Positions 8,463 to 18,706 of a stretch of DNA of 64,000 nucleotides are shown one piece after another. Position 1 is the stretch's first letter. The number at the start of each line of letters is the position of its first letter. The translations under genes were made by a program, and so were the position numbers. The notes beneath the pieces were generated by a model that was given only the letters and a program-made list of their open reading frames with translations, made no database searches and was not told the DNA's origin. Origin of the DNA: Pelagicoccus sp. SDUM812003 (GTDB taxonomy: Bacteria; Verrucomicrobiota; Verrucomicrobiia; Opitutales; Opitutaceae). The stretch spans positions 1-64,000 of the forward strand of contig NZ_JARXHY010000016.1 of NCBI RefSeq assembly GCF_031127815.1. Direction: 5' to 3'.

Positions 8463-10892
8463 CTACTGACTGAAGGTCAAGCGGGTGCGGTACTCGGTTT
8501 GGGCAGTCGGGTTCTCGATTCGCAGCAAGGGCTTGCTACGCTCCGCGAGTTCCGCCTGCACCGCTTCCGGCAAATCCTGCAGGTAGGTCACGTCGGGATG
8601 AACTGGGTGGAACACGAAAATCATTTCTTCACCAGACAGACGGTCCGCAAACTTGCGCAGCCCGATGTCCCACGGCTGGCCGAAGTAGAAGTGGTCCGCC
8701 ACCAACTCGCCTCCGATGAAAGCCGCCACGCGGTCGCCGACATATGGGATCCGTAACCATACGTCGTCCGTCTGTAACCCCTCTTCGGATACGGAAAGCG
8801 CCAAGCGGCGTTCGCCGATGCGGCGCACTTTGATGGGTGGTTCTATCGCTTCGAAGTTCACTTGCCAGGCGGCAAAGCCGCTTTTCTGAGCGGACTGGGC
8901 TTCCACCGTTCCCCGGCTCGACCGTAGCTGCGAGACAGCAGTCGTCGGGTAGACCTGAACGCGTATCGACGTTTTCCCTACCGTGCGAAGCTCCAGTCCC
9001 TCCGGAGCTGGGAATCCATCCGCGTCGGCAAAGACCAGCTTGCTCTCGTCGGCGTGCGCCAGTGTGAGCGCCAGTTCCCGCGGTATCACCAGAAAATGCT
9101 GTTTGCCTGACCGGAAGTGAAACGGCTCGCTGTCTCCCCCGGTCACCACGGTCACACCATCGCGTTTTCGCGCTTTGCTGCCATGCTCGGTTTGGACAGC
9201 CTGATCGCCTTCGAACACTAGCTCGGGCTGCATGCCTTCGACGGTCATGAATACCGAATGCGTCTCGTCGCCATTTTGCAAAACGGTCAGCGGCTGCACA
9301 GTGGCAGTGCGCAGCTTCAGCTCGTCAAGCCCGAGGTTGAAAGGCAGTACGCCGCTCGCGTCTTTGCTCAGAGTGAACGTTCCCTCATGCGGGAACGAAA
9401 TTACTTCATCGTCACCTCCTTCCAGCTCTAAACGCAGGCCGGTTAGATCATGATTTTCCACATGATCCTGGAAATTGTGCAAGAATACGAAACCGCTTTT
9501 CCCATCCGTGCGGGCCGCCCAACGCAGCGTATCCACATCGCTCGGTTCGATATCCGCATTCGTTTCCGGAAGAATCGACGGCATCGGCGCCAGCTGGTCG
9601 CCCCAGTTGTCCAGAAGCAGGTGGAGCAGCTTCAGCTCCCGATGGTGCAGGCGCATCTCGCCGTATTCACCGATGGGGGCTTGATAGTCGTAGTTGATGC
9701 GTGGCAGTCCGCCGGACTGCTCGTTGAAGAAGTGCCCGTCGATCACCGGGTTCGAACCGCCATGGTACATGTAGTAGCCGATTCCGTTAGCTCCGCTGCC
9801 TAGAGTCCGCACAATCAACGGCGCCAAGCTTGATGGCAGCACCGTAGTCCGGCGCTTGTAGGTCAGCGAGATCCCCGCTCCCAATTCGGCAGGGATCGAT
9901 GGATACAAATCCGCATCGTAGCTGATCGGAGGGTAATCGGGGTTCAAGCGAATGTCTTTGAACAAGTAAAAGTCAGATGGCTCGGGCGGCGCCCAAAAGG
10001 GATAGGCATAGCCGGCCGTCACTGGGATGCTTCCCTCTTCCACGATCGCCGCGTTGCCCCATCCCGTCGCGGTATAGATCGGCACGTCGATGCCATGCGA
10101 ACGAGCGATTTTCTTGAGCGTCGCCATATGATCGCGTCCTGCGTCGGCAAACTTGTTCTCAGGCCCTCCCGCGGTGATTTGATAATGCGTCACATCGACA
10201 TCGCGGTCCGCCACCGTAAACTCTCTGGGAGCGCCAGGATAGGTCCATTCCCACGGAGCGGCGCTGTGCTGGTATTCGTTTTCCAACTGCACACCAACAA
10301 CTGGGCCGCCGTCCTTGAACAGCAGTCCGTCCAATTGCTGAGCGATTTGACCATAAAGACGATCCGCGTAGAAAAGATAGCCGGGATCGTTCGAACGTAT
10401 TTCCACCGGGCGTCCGTAGATCCAGTCCGGGATGCCGCCATTGCGTACCTCGCCGTGGCAGAAGGGCCCCATGCGAACGATGGCTCGCACGTCATTCGCT
10501 TCGCAAAGCTCTAGAAACCGACGCAGGTTGCGGTCGCCCTCCCAGTCGAACTCGCCCTCCACCCGCTCGTGCATATTCCAGAAAACGTAGGTCGCGATCA
10601 GGTTGATGCCGCCAGCCTTCATCTTGCGGATGGCTTCGCTCCAGTATTCCGCCGGATAGCGGGCGAAGTGGATCTCGCCAACTACCGGAATCCAGGGTTC
10701 TCCGTTAAGCTCGATGTATTGATTATTCACCGACACGCGCTCTCCCGTTACGCTTTCCCCTCCCAGATCGAGGTGTCCACGCCGCACGGGCGGCAGCGGC
10801 TGGTCAAGGTCGAGCGAATACGTGCGTTGAGCGTTCAATTCAGGTGAAGCCATGAAAAGGGTTAGCGAGGCGAGACAGATTAGTTTTTTCAT
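8463..10892 (-). CDS. GH35 beta-galactosidase, secreted
   Basis: Exo-acting beta-galactosidase candidate of 809 residues. The frame is open further upstream, but the ATG at 10892 is chosen because MKKLICLASLTLFMASPELNAQ is a clear signal peptide and because this ATG overlaps the symporter's TGA (ATGA at 10889-10892), giving translational coupling. GH35 marks: LNGEPWIPVVGEIHFARYP near the start of the barrel, YVFWNMHERVEGEFDWEG, RMGPFCHGEVRNGGIPDW, and GVQLENEY with the predicted acid/base Glu206. The usual nucleophile segment is not of the plant/animal 'WTGWF' form; ELGAGISLTYKRR (after PSIPA) is the best candidate for it. Last gene of the DUF5107 > GH2 > SSS > GH35 operon, so it likely releases galactose for the co-encoded symporter. 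Confidence 0.88.
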   Translation of the reverse strand: MKKLICLASLTLFMASPELNAQRTYSLDLDQPLPPVRRGHLDLGGESVTGERVSVNNQYIELNGEPWIPVVGEIHFARYPAEYWSEAIRKMKAGGINLIATYVFWNMHERVEGEFDWEGDRNLRRFLELCEANDVRAIVRMGPFCHGEVRNGGIPDWIYGRPVEIRSNDPGYLFYADRLYGQIAQQLDGLLFKDGGPVVGVQLENEYQHSAAPWEWTYPGAPREFTVADRDVDVTHYQITAGGPENKFADAGRDHMATLKKIARSHGIDVPIYTATGWGNAAIVEEGSIPVTAGYAYPFWAPPEPSDFYLFKDIRLNPDYPPISYDADLYPSIPAELGAGISLTYKRRTTVLPSSLAPLIVRTLGSGANGIGYYMYHGGSNPVIDGHFFNEQSGGLPRINYDYQAPIGEYGEMRLHHRELKLLHLLLDNWGDQLAPMPSILPETNADIEPSDVDTLRWAARTDGKSGFVFLHNFQDHVENHDLTGLRLELEGGDDEVISFPHEGTFTLSKDASGVLPFNLGLDELKLRTATVQPLTVLQNGDETHSVFMTVEGMQPELVFEGDQAVQTEHGSKARKRDGVTVVTGGDSEPFHFRSGKQHFLVIPRELALTLAHADESKLVFADADGFPAPEGLELRTVGKTSIRVQVYPTTAVSQLRSSRGTVEAQSAQKSGFAAWQVNFEAIEPPIKVRRIGERRLALSVSEEGLQTDDVWLRIPYVGDRVAAFIGGELVADHFYFGQPWDIGLRKFADRLSGEEMIFVFHPVHPDVTYLQDLPEAVQAELAERSKPLLRIENPTAQTEYRTRLTFSQ

Positions 10893-12421
10893 CGAAATAT
10901 CCATATTATCAGTACAGTTGCAACGACTACCGCACCGCCCGCGAGCTTGAGTTTGGGCGAGCTCGTCACATCGAGATCCTCCCGCACGGGTAGCGCGCGC
11001 GGTTTTTCCAGTGGCCAAACGAAGGTGATGAAGCCCATGGCAAACACTACGAGTTGAAAGGTCAGAGCGACCTGAAGCAGGAAATGAATATCCGGGGCGA
11101 AGGCCTGAAACAGCCCGTACAATGCCGGGCCGGCCAACAGAGCGAACACCCCCGCCGCAGGCGGCGCCGTGGGCACCAGCAAGCCAAAAGCGAAAGCTGC
11201 CACCACTCCGGGCCAGATATAGCCTTGGAATTGTTGGATAAACTGAAAAACACCGCCGAAGCGCGGATCCGCCAATTGCGGCGCCAAAAAGCAGGCCAAG
11301 GCTACGCTAGCCGCCGTCACCAAACGCCCGACCAGCACCAGGCTCGTTTGGCTGGCGTTGGGTCGAAACAGGCGACGGTAGATATCCATGGTGAAGATCG
11401 TGGACGCGGAATTCAGCATCGAGCCCAGCGAACTCACGATAGCCCCCGCAATCGCCGCCAGCACAAAGCCACGCAAGCCTGCAGGGATGAGATTCGTCAC
11501 CATGTACGGAAACGCCCGGTCCGGCGTCTCTTCGACCTCCGGAAAGAGCTGCGAGGCCATGGTTCCTGGCAATACGATGGCAAACGGTACCAGCAGCCAG
11601 AGCGCCCCAGCGAAGATCACCCCCGCTTGCCCATCCCTCAACGTACGGGCGGCCAAGGTGCGTTGCACGATGAACTGGTTGAGCCCGCAGTAGTAGAGCA
11701 AAACGATCCACATGCCAGCGAACGCTCCCGTCCAGGGCAACACCGGATGATCGGAAGGCAGAATCATGTGCAGCCGTTCCTCGTTGGCCTCCGCAAACGA
11801 CTCCCAGCCACCGACCGCGTGTAGTCCTAAACCAAATACAAGTAGACCGCCCAACAACAAGGCAAGTCCCTGGAACAAATCCGCCCAGGCCACCGCCTTC
11901 AAGCCGCCCCAAACCGTGTACAAGGCCGCCACCACACCGAGCACCCAGACGCCTTGCGTCAACGGGACGCCCAACACCGTTTGCATCGTCAAGCCGCCCG
12001 AGTAGAGCACCGCGGTGAGCAGCACCCCGATGTAGATGATCACGGTGATCAACGCCATGATGGCTCGGGCCAAGCTGTTGTAGCGATACTCCAGAAACTC
12101 GGGGATCGTGTAGATGCCAGACTTCAACAATCGCGGAAGTAGTGTAAACGCAAATACAACTACGCCAATCGAGCCGGCCAACTGCCAAAGGCTCACCGCG
12201 ATGCCCACATCGCCGGCGCCCTGCCCGGCCATGCCCACCATTTGTTCGGTGGAGATGTTGGCAGCCACGATCGAGATGCCAATCAGCCACCATGGCAAAC
12301 TGCGTCCTCCGAGGAAATAGTCGCTGCTATCGCTGCCACCGCGGCTCTTCCACACGGAAAAGCCGATGACGACGACGAAAAACGCCGCGAAGAAAACCAA
12401 ATCGAATACGCTAAGGGTCAT
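10889..12421 (-). CDS. Sodium:solute symporter (SSS/SLC5 family), sugar type
   Basis: An inner-membrane Na+-coupled symporter of 510 residues with about 13-14 hydrophobic helices. Recognisable SSS features are SSDYFLGGRSLPWWLIGISIVAANISTEQ and GLNQFIVQRTLAARTLRDGQAG (the SSS signature with the Q-R-x-L-A-A motif of SGLT-type sugar carriers). Family members of this subgroup move glucose, galactose or related sugars. It starts 2 bases after the stop of the GH2 gene and its TGA overlaps the GH35 ATG, so the three are translated as one unit. Galactose or a galactoside is the plausible substrate from context. Confidence 0.88.
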   Translation of the reverse strand: MTLSVFDLVFFAAFFVVVIGFSVWKSRGGSDSSDYFLGGRSLPWWLIGISIVAANISTEQMVGMAGQGAGDVGIAVSLWQLAGSIGVVVFAFTLLPRLLKSGIYTIPEFLEYRYNSLARAIMALITVIIYIGVLLTAVLYSGGLTMQTVLGVPLTQGVWVLGVVAALYTVWGGLKAVAWADLFQGLALLLGGLLVFGLGLHAVGGWESFAEANEERLHMILPSDHPVLPWTGAFAGMWIVLLYYCGLNQFIVQRTLAARTLRDGQAGVIFAGALWLLVPFAIVLPGTMASQLFPEVEETPDRAFPYMVTNLIPAGLRGFVLAAIAGAIVSSLGSMLNSASTIFTMDIYRRLFRPNASQTSLVLVGRLVTAASVALACFLAPQLADPRFGGVFQFIQQFQGYIWPGVVAAFAFGLLVPTAPPAAGVFALLAGPALYGLFQAFAPDIHFLLQVALTFQLVVFAMGFITFVWPLEKPRALPVREDLDVTSSPKLKLAGGAVVVATVLIIWIFR

Positions 12422-12423
12422 GC

Positions 12424-15285
12424 CTAGGGGGCTTTCGTTTCTGACGCGATCAAAGCTCGTACCGCTTCGGGCGTAACAGTGTGCTGGGGCGAGAACGCGT
12501 CACTCTGCGCGTAGTTGAGTAAACTTGCCACCAACTGTCGACGCACCGGATCGAGCTCACCTGAAAAGTCGATGCTTGTCACTAACAGCCGCCCTGTTCC
12601 AACGCGGGCTTCCCAAACCAAAGCGAGTTTGCGGTTGGTCACCCAGTCGTCGACCACCTGCACGATCGGCTGAATCGGCAGCGGCAAATCGTCGAGAATC
12701 ATGGGAGCAGCTTTGCTCACCGCATACCACCATTGCCAATCGCTGTGGGAATCCGTCGGGAAATCAGCGAAGGCCGGATGATCCGGGTCGCACAAGATGC
12801 CCAAGGTGTGCGGCGCCTGCCCATTAGTCCAAGCCGTGTTCCAGAAGATGCTGGAGAACCCCAGAGCGATGGGCCCATTCTCGGGATCGGGAGCCACGTG
12901 ATCAGGCGGCAGGGTCAGCACCACGACGCCGCCGGCCTCGAGGCGTTCCTTTGCTGCGGCATCTAAAGCGTCAACTATCAGCACACCCTTCGGAGCTTCG
13001 ACAGAAACGTCTTTTTCGCTTGGATACACCCAAATCCCCCAGTCGTTCACTGCCCTGCCCTCGCTCGTTGGCACGCTGACTTCAAATCGGTAACGGGCAG
13101 GAGCGACCATGTCTCCCAAAGGCAATTCGACTCGACCCAAGGCATTCCCGTGGCCAACGGCAATGTCAGTCGGAGCGAACGCCCCCTCCTCCGCAACGCC
13201 ATCCTGTTCATCGATCAGGCGCCAGGTCGCTTCCGCGGCGTTCAATGGCTGGGGCCCGAAATGGGCTACCTCAACCTCGGCGATCAAAGTTTCGTCCGCA
13301 GTGAAGACACGTCGATCGAAGCGAGCCAGCGGAACCGTTGGGGCGCAGAAACGTCGGAACTCCGCAGGGGAAACATAGCCTTTTTCCTCCCAGAAGGCGT
13401 CCAGCACGCCAACCAGAGCGGTACCCTGCCCGGAAAAGTCGCTCAGACCCAGAAGCTGAAAACCTCCCATTTCCGGTGTCCGCAAGGCCGATTCGATGTC
13501 TTCCTTGTAGCAGAGCGTCTGCAGTTTTCCGGAGGCGATCAGGAAATCGTGAGCTTGCTCGGCCATGCCAGCCTCCGCTAGCGTTTCCTGAAAGATCTCG
13601 AAATTCTTCGGCTTCAAGTAACCGGTGTACTTATCCATCTCCCCAAAGTTCGGATACACGCACCATTGGCCGATTTCATGACTCACCACCGGCACCGTGC
13701 GCTCTCCGATGATATCGCGATAGTCGGTGCGGGTTTCCGGAGGCTTGGCGTTGATGCGCGATTTCAGGCCCTCTTCCCACTGCTGGATACGCGGTTCGGA
13801 GCGGATATGAAAATCGTTTTGCGGTACCTCTGGCCAAGCCGCCGTGCAGGTATAGAGTCGGCGTGGGTCCGCCGTCTTACGACGTTTCACCCAGTCGTCT
13901 AACCATGCGTCGCTATTGTCTCCGGCTGGTTCATTGCCGGCCGCCATCAGCACGAAGGAAGGATGGTTGCCGTAGGCCTGCAGGATGCGCTGCGTCTCCG
14001 CTTCGATCCATGCGTCAGCTGGCTTGCCGTCGCCGACGGTCGCTCCTTGATTAGGCCAGGTTGCCGCTTCGACCTGCAGGTAGACCCCCAGCTCGTCCGC
14101 AGCAGTGAAGGCGGCTCTGGGCGGGCACCAGGAATGAAAGCGCACATGGTTGAGCCCATGCGACTGGATAATCCTATAAACCCTCCGCCAAGAATCCACA
14201 TCGAGCGGCGGGTGCCCAGTACGCGGATACACGGCGCAGTCCAGCGTGCCGCGTAGGAAAAGCTTGCGACCGTTTATCGTCAGTTGACGTCCAATAGCAT
14301 CGATCTTCCGCAAACCAAAAGAAATCGTCTGCTCCGCGACCGTAGTCTCCGTAGCGACCGCCACCTTCAACTGATGCACCACTGGATTGAATTCATCCCA
14401 GGTTTGCACATCTGGCCCGAGTGAGAACATCGTTTCGAATGCTTGAGCGTCGCCATCGAAGTGAAAAGAAACGGCATCCCTACCGTCGTTTCTCTCATTC
14501 ACGGCCAGCTCCACCGAACCGGCGACTGGTTTTCCCGTCACGTTTCGCAGCACGCCGCTCACCGAAAGGTTTCCAGCTGACACATCCGGAAACACCTGTA
14601 CGTTTTCCACCCATACCGGAGAGCTTGCTTGTAAGGTCAGCTCACCTACAATCCCGTTCCAGTTGCCTTGGGTATGATCGGAGATGGAGTGCGAGTTCTC
14701 GCCGATCTCAAATTGCACCGAGTTGTCCACGCGAATGGTGAGTACATGCCGTCCCGGAGACACGGACGCTCCCAGCTCGTAAACATGGGCGACTGAGAGC
14801 GCGTCATTGGAACCGAGCAAAACGTCATCCAGCCAAACGGTGGTCTTCCAGTGAGGACGCTCAAGGCTCAGCGTCACTCGTTTGCCTCGCCAGTCCGAAG
14901 GGATCTCCACTTCTCGCTGATACCAAGCAACTCCGGAATAGTAGGTTTCCGGCTGCAGCCAAAACGGCACCTTTAGGTTGTCCGGCTCGCGATACGGAGC
15001 GTATTTGTCCTCTGTATACCACGACGGATCGAAAACGCTGCCTACCCAGGGCGTCTCAACCGTAATGGGATCGCCAATACCCTGCCCCGGCAGAGACCCT
15101 GGCAGCTCGATTTTTTCAGAGAGCTTTTGGGCAAACCAGCGTTGTTCGACGCCCGCGTTGTCGCGGTCGAGTTGCAGGCGCCAGGAACCGGCGAGCGAGA
15201 TGGAATCGGCAGAACCGAGAGCGGTGGACATCATAGATAAACAAGTCAGAACGATGGGAGCGGCTAGAAACCGCATTTTAGTCAT
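12424..15285 (-). CDS. GH2 family glycosidase, secreted
   Basis: A 953-residue protein. The ATG at 15285 is chosen, since MTKMRFLAAPIVLTCLSMMSTALGSA is a signal peptide; the upstream extension of the frame overlaps the DUF5107 gene and is Arg/Ser-rich nonsense. Domain order: jelly-roll sugar-binding domain (GVAWYQREVEIPSDWRGKRV), Ig-like domain, then the TIM barrel beginning about residue 360 (LFLRGTLDCAVYPRTGHPP). The acid/base is Glu452 in AAGNEPAGD and the likely nucleophile Glu537 in VVSHEIGQW. The long C-terminal part (about 650-953) has Ig-like and Rossmann-like character. Galactosidase, glucuronidase or mannosidase specificity cannot be decided by eye. It lies 28 bases after the DUF5107 gene and 2 bases before the symporter. 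Confidence 0.85.
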   Translation of the reverse strand: MTKMRFLAAPIVLTCLSMMSTALGSADSISLAGSWRLQLDRDNAGVEQRWFAQKLSEKIELPGSLPGQGIGDPITVETPWVGSVFDPSWYTEDKYAPYREPDNLKVPFWLQPETYYSGVAWYQREVEIPSDWRGKRVTLSLERPHWKTTVWLDDVLLGSNDALSVAHVYELGASVSPGRHVLTIRVDNSVQFEIGENSHSISDHTQGNWNGIVGELTLQASSPVWVENVQVFPDVSAGNLSVSGVLRNVTGKPVAGSVELAVNERNDGRDAVSFHFDGDAQAFETMFSLGPDVQTWDEFNPVVHQLKVAVATETTVAEQTISFGLRKIDAIGRQLTINGRKLFLRGTLDCAVYPRTGHPPLDVDSWRRVYRIIQSHGLNHVRFHSWCPPRAAFTAADELGVYLQVEAATWPNQGATVGDGKPADAWIEAETQRILQAYGNHPSFVLMAAGNEPAGDNSDAWLDDWVKRRKTADPRRLYTCTAAWPEVPQNDFHIRSEPRIQQWEEGLKSRINAKPPETRTDYRDIIGERTVPVVSHEIGQWCVYPNFGEMDKYTGYLKPKNFEIFQETLAEAGMAEQAHDFLIASGKLQTLCYKEDIESALRTPEMGGFQLLGLSDFSGQGTALVGVLDAFWEEKGYVSPAEFRRFCAPTVPLARFDRRVFTADETLIAEVEVAHFGPQPLNAAEATWRLIDEQDGVAEEGAFAPTDIAVGHGNALGRVELPLGDMVAPARYRFEVSVPTSEGRAVNDWGIWVYPSEKDVSVEAPKGVLIVDALDAAAKERLEAGGVVVLTLPPDHVAPDPENGPIALGFSSIFWNTAWTNGQAPHTLGILCDPDHPAFADFPTDSHSDWQWWYAVSKAAPMILDDLPLPIQPIVQVVDDWVTNRKLALVWEARVGTGRLLVTSIDFSGELDPVRRQLVASLLNYAQSDAFSPQHTVTPEAVRALIASETKAP

Positions 15286-15313
15286 GAGCTCAGTTTTGGA
15301 GTTGAGAGACGGT

Positions 15314-18300
15314 TTAAACCTGATCAATGGAAGCTTTGAGATCAGCGGCCGCAGCGGAGCTGGGGTTTTCTTCCAAAAGCGTATCCAGCAACTCGGCCGC
15401 TTCTTTCTTCTGACCAAGACCGAACCGAGCCTGGGCCTCCAGAAGTCGAGCGGTGAAGCGCTGGCTCTGGTCAAGGTCCTCGTCGAATAGCAGCATCGTC
15501 GGCAGAGAGGTGGCGAAATAGTCGATCGAGGCCGGCGTTTCAGCGAGCTCCTGAGCGTACTCCAGCAGCGAATTGAGCAACTCGCGCGCCTCCTCGGTCT
15601 GGCCAAGGCGTTCCTTGGCTCGAGCGGTGAAGTATGTAGTCTCGGAGTAACGACGCACGCTCATGCCTTGGAAGTCGCCTTTGAAACCTGCAGCGGCCTG
15701 CCAATGGGTTCTGGCCGCTGCGTCGTCCCCAAGTTTGGCATGGGCTTCGCCCAGCCACCAGTGGGCCTCGCTAGGATTGACCAGAAGATGTCGGGCCTCG
15801 CCAAGGTTCCTCGGAATCTCCAAGGCTGCAGCGAAATGCTCTTTGGCCGCGAGAGCGTCGCCGCGCTTCAAATTTTTCCTTCCGAGAAGAATGCGAGCTC
15901 GCATGTATTCGCGAGAAACGAGCCCTTCGCCCCCTTCCCACGGCTGGAACACTCGCGATTGAAGCAGTTCCAGCGCTTCCTCGGGGAGTCCCGTCTGGTT
16001 GAGTAAAGCGGCCACCTCCACGACGAGGTCATCCCGTTGGCCAACGCATTCCTTCACCTTGTTCAAAGCCTGGAGACGTTTTTCCGGACTGTGTCCGAGC
16101 CGCTTCCACAACTGGTCGCGCTCGTAATGGAGCCGTGCGTCTGACGGTGCGCATTGGATTGCCTGATCGTAAGCCCGTTGAGCTTCGTCGGGCTGTTTGC
16201 GGATATTGAAGTAAGCGATCCCCAAGCATCGCCAAACGACTGCATCCTCTTTATGGATACTCACCGATGCTTCCCAATGCTCGATCGCCTCCTCATGTCG
16301 GCGTCGGTCGTAAAGCCAGAACCCGAGCAGCGCATGGGCTCGATTGTCCTTGTTGTCGGCCTCGATCGCAGCTCGCAGCACGGTTTGCTCTTCCAAGCGC
16401 GCGGGGAAACACCTTTCGGCGCTCGCCTCTCGGGCCGCCTTGCGGCAGCGAGTCGCCTCTGCGGATCGGCCCAACTTCTCATTCAGCCAGGCCCGCGTGT
16501 ATTCAACAATCGGTACGGAGCCGCCTTCTGGATCAGGAGTAGCTGTTTCCAGCGCCTCTAACGCTTCCAGCCAAAGGCTTGCTCGAGCGAAGTCGTGCGC
16601 CACGTCGAGTCGCAGCTGATTGTCGTCCGGAATCTCTTCATCCCGCAACCAAGCCGCCCAGACGTCTTGCAGATCGGTTTCGAGAATCTCCTCCAAGGTC
16701 GACGCCGACCAGTTCTCAAGACCGCAGCGGGCGTAAACGATCGCCTGCAGGTTGCGGACGCGAAGATTGTCTTCATCGAGGCGACGGGCACGGGTGAGGT
16801 TGACGTCCGCTTCCGCCCAGCGTGCTCGACCGATTTCGATCTCGGCCATCGCCAGTTGGGACGCGCCCTCCCAGGCTTGATTCCAGGACGCCTTGGCGAA
16901 CGCGGCATAGGCCTCCTCATCGCGATCGAGAAACCGCAAGCAGCGTCCGAGCTGGTAGTAGGCTTCGCCGTCTGCGGGATTCGGATTGCGCGAAACGAGC
17001 CGAGCCAAGCTGGCCCGAAAGTGGTCTTCAGCGAGGGCGAACTCTCCTCTGCGCAGTCGCCAACGTCCCAATGCAAGATTGCAGCGGCTGTCTCCTGGAT
17101 CGCGACGCAGCGCCTCCCGCCAGTACAGCGTCGGACAACGTGTAGCATGGCGGTATTGCTCCAAGTGGAGGCCAATCAAGTACAGCTCGTCCGAGCTTGC
17201 CACCTGCTCCGGCGCTGGCGGAGCCTCAGCCGGGGCGGGCGGTTCCTCGCGAACCGTTTTCTGCGGCCGGTAGCGGATAATCTCCGCTCCATCGCCATCT
17301 CGCACCACAAGCTGCAAATCCGTCAAATCGCAACCCTTGGCAAGGTTAAGCTGCACGATTCCCGCATGGCACGGAAGCAGCTCGACCGTTTCCTCTGCCA
17401 ACAGACGACCATCCGCTGCCACGATTTGCACCAGAGCGGAGGGCAAAGAACGTGTCACGGAAATCCGAGCCTCCGCGCGGCGGCCTTTCTCGGGCAGGCG
17501 CAAATCGACCGCCGCCTCTTCGTTGGCCTGACGCGGCACGCCAATGTCATAGATCGGATACCAGAACTGGCTCCACTTCTTAGTCTCGCCCGGCTGGAGG
17601 AAGGAAAAATCCGGCTGGTTGTCGGTGAACACGCCCGCCATCAGTTCGATGTAAGGCGGGTGACTCCCGTCGTCGCGAGCGTCCGTGAGATTGCGGTCCC
17701 AGGCGTATCCAAATTCTTGATTTCCCCAGGTCCACTGCTTCTTGCCAGGGGCGATGTGGTGGTCCGCGATGTGTACGATGCCGATACCGGCGCGATGGTC
17801 GTAGCCGCCACAAAAATCGCCTGTCGACCCCATGCACATGTAGGAGGTCGGCACCGGAATATTGGCATACCAGGAAAGGTCGTTGGGAGCGGGCGTATTT
17901 CCTTCGCTGTCCTTGGGAGGGAAATACTTGCGAGGCGTTTCGTGAGCGGGCACACCGTTTTTAGCGCGTTCCGCATAGTCGACGCCATAATACGAGCCGT
18001 CACACAAAGGAAAGGTGCTCATAGCCCGCTTTGCATGGTCGGCCACATAGCTCACGTCAGGAGGGAAAAATGACTGATATTGCTCATGAGCCTCCAGCCC
18101 GGCATTGGCCCACCAAAGAAAGGTCTGCACATCGTCCGTGCGGTTATAGGCACGCGCTCGCAGTTCCACCCGAGCAATGCCCGGCTGCAGCCGAACTCCA
18201 TGCATGCCCTTCATCCGAGCCATGGGATCGTGCTCCGAAAGCCAAACCGTCGCCGAGCCATCCTCTTCTTCTTCGATATCTACAAAGGTCGGCAAAGTGG

Positions 18301-18706
18301 TCGAGGGACGGTGGTGCTGCGGCCAGTTGAATTCGATGCCGCCGCTTACCCAAGGTCCAGCTAGGCCGACGAGCGCTGGTTTAATCATGGGCTGATAGTA
18401 GATCAGGTCATGCTCGCGAATCTTGTCCCAGATTCGGTGGATACGACCACCCAGCTCGGGCAGGATCGTCACCTTCAAGTATTCGTTTTCTATATACACT
18501 ACCTCCCATGATTTCGGCTGAACCTCCGACTCGATGGCATCGCAAACCGGCAGCGGATACACGCGCCCGCTCGAGCCTTGGTAAACGCGCTTTTCCAGAA
18601 ACTGCGGATGGCGGTCCGGCGTCTTCGGCAGATAGGTCGGAAACTCTGCCGTTTCTTGGCTTACGGATACGGATTGAGACGTCGGTGAACGATAGTCGCA
18701 GGGCAT
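15314..18706 (-). CDS. DUF5107 domain protein with TPR repeats, cytoplasmic
   Basis: A protein of 1,130 residues without signal peptide. Residues about 25-400 match DUF5107: ENEYLKVTILPELGGRIHRI and GGIEFNWPQHHRPST belong to a galactose-mutarotase-like supersandwich fold. Residues about 500-1130 are TPR repeats (LYWREALRRDPGDSRCNLALGRWRL, EAYYQLGRCLRFLDRDEEAYAAF, HALLGFWLYDRRRHEEAIEHWEASV). The start ATG at 18706 is preceded by AGGAG nine bases away. It leads the operon with GH2, SSS symporter and GH35, and is divergent from an AraC-type regulator. The fold suggests sugar binding or catalysis on a glycoside; biochemical function is not known to me. Confidence 0.85.
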   Translation of the reverse strand: MPCDYRSPTSQSVSVSQETAEFPTYLPKTPDRHPQFLEKRVYQGSSGRVYPLPVCDAIESEVQPKSWEVVYIENEYLKVTILPELGGRIHRIWDKIREHDLIYYQPMIKPALVGLAGPWVSGGIEFNWPQHHRPSTTLPTFVDIEEEEDGSATVWLSEHDPMARMKGMHGVRLQPGIARVELRARAYNRTDDVQTFLWWANAGLEAHEQYQSFFPPDVSYVADHAKRAMSTFPLCDGSYYGVDYAERAKNGVPAHETPRKYFPPKDSEGNTPAPNDLSWYANIPVPTSYMCMGSTGDFCGGYDHRAGIGIVHIADHHIAPGKKQWTWGNQEFGYAWDRNLTDARDDGSHPPYIELMAGVFTDNQPDFSFLQPGETKKWSQFWYPIYDIGVPRQANEEAAVDLRLPEKGRRAEARISVTRSLPSALVQIVAADGRLLAEETVELLPCHAGIVQLNLAKGCDLTDLQLVVRDGDGAEIIRYRPQKTVREEPPAPAEAPPAPEQVASSDELYLIGLHLEQYRHATRCPTLYWREALRRDPGDSRCNLALGRWRLRRGEFALAEDHFRASLARLVSRNPNPADGEAYYQLGRCLRFLDRDEEAYAAFAKASWNQAWEGASQLAMAEIEIGRARWAEADVNLTRARRLDEDNLRVRNLQAIVYARCGLENWSASTLEEILETDLQDVWAAWLRDEEIPDDNQLRLDVAHDFARASLWLEALEALETATPDPEGGSVPIVEYTRAWLNEKLGRSAEATRCRKAAREASAERCFPARLEEQTVLRAAIEADNKDNRAHALLGFWLYDRRRHEEAIEHWEASVSIHKEDAVVWRCLGIAYFNIRKQPDEAQRAYDQAIQCAPSDARLHYERDQLWKRLGHSPEKRLQALNKVKECVGQRDDLVVEVAALLNQTGLPEEALELLQSRVFQPWEGGEGLVSREYMRARILLGRKNLKRGDALAAKEHFAAALEIPRNLGEARHLLVNPSEAHWWLGEAHAKLGDDAAARTHWQAAAGFKGDFQGMSVRRYSETTYFTARAKERLGQTEEARELLNSLLEYAQELAETPASIDYFATSLPTMLLFDEDLDQSQRFTARLLEAQARFGLGQKKEAAELLDTLLEENPSSAAAADLKASIDQV

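Noticed and set aside
10893-11018. N-terminal extension of the GH35 frame
   Set aside because: It overlaps the symporter gene; the signal peptide and the ATGA coupling fix the start at 10892.
15286-15606. N-terminal extension of the GH2 frame
   Set aside because: It overlaps the end of the DUF5107 gene and is Arg/Ser-rich, while a signal peptide starts at 15285.
16595-18073. Plus-strand open frame of 492 codons opposite the DUF5107 gene
   Set aside because: Antisense shadow without domains; the minus-strand DUF5107 and TPR motifs are convincing.
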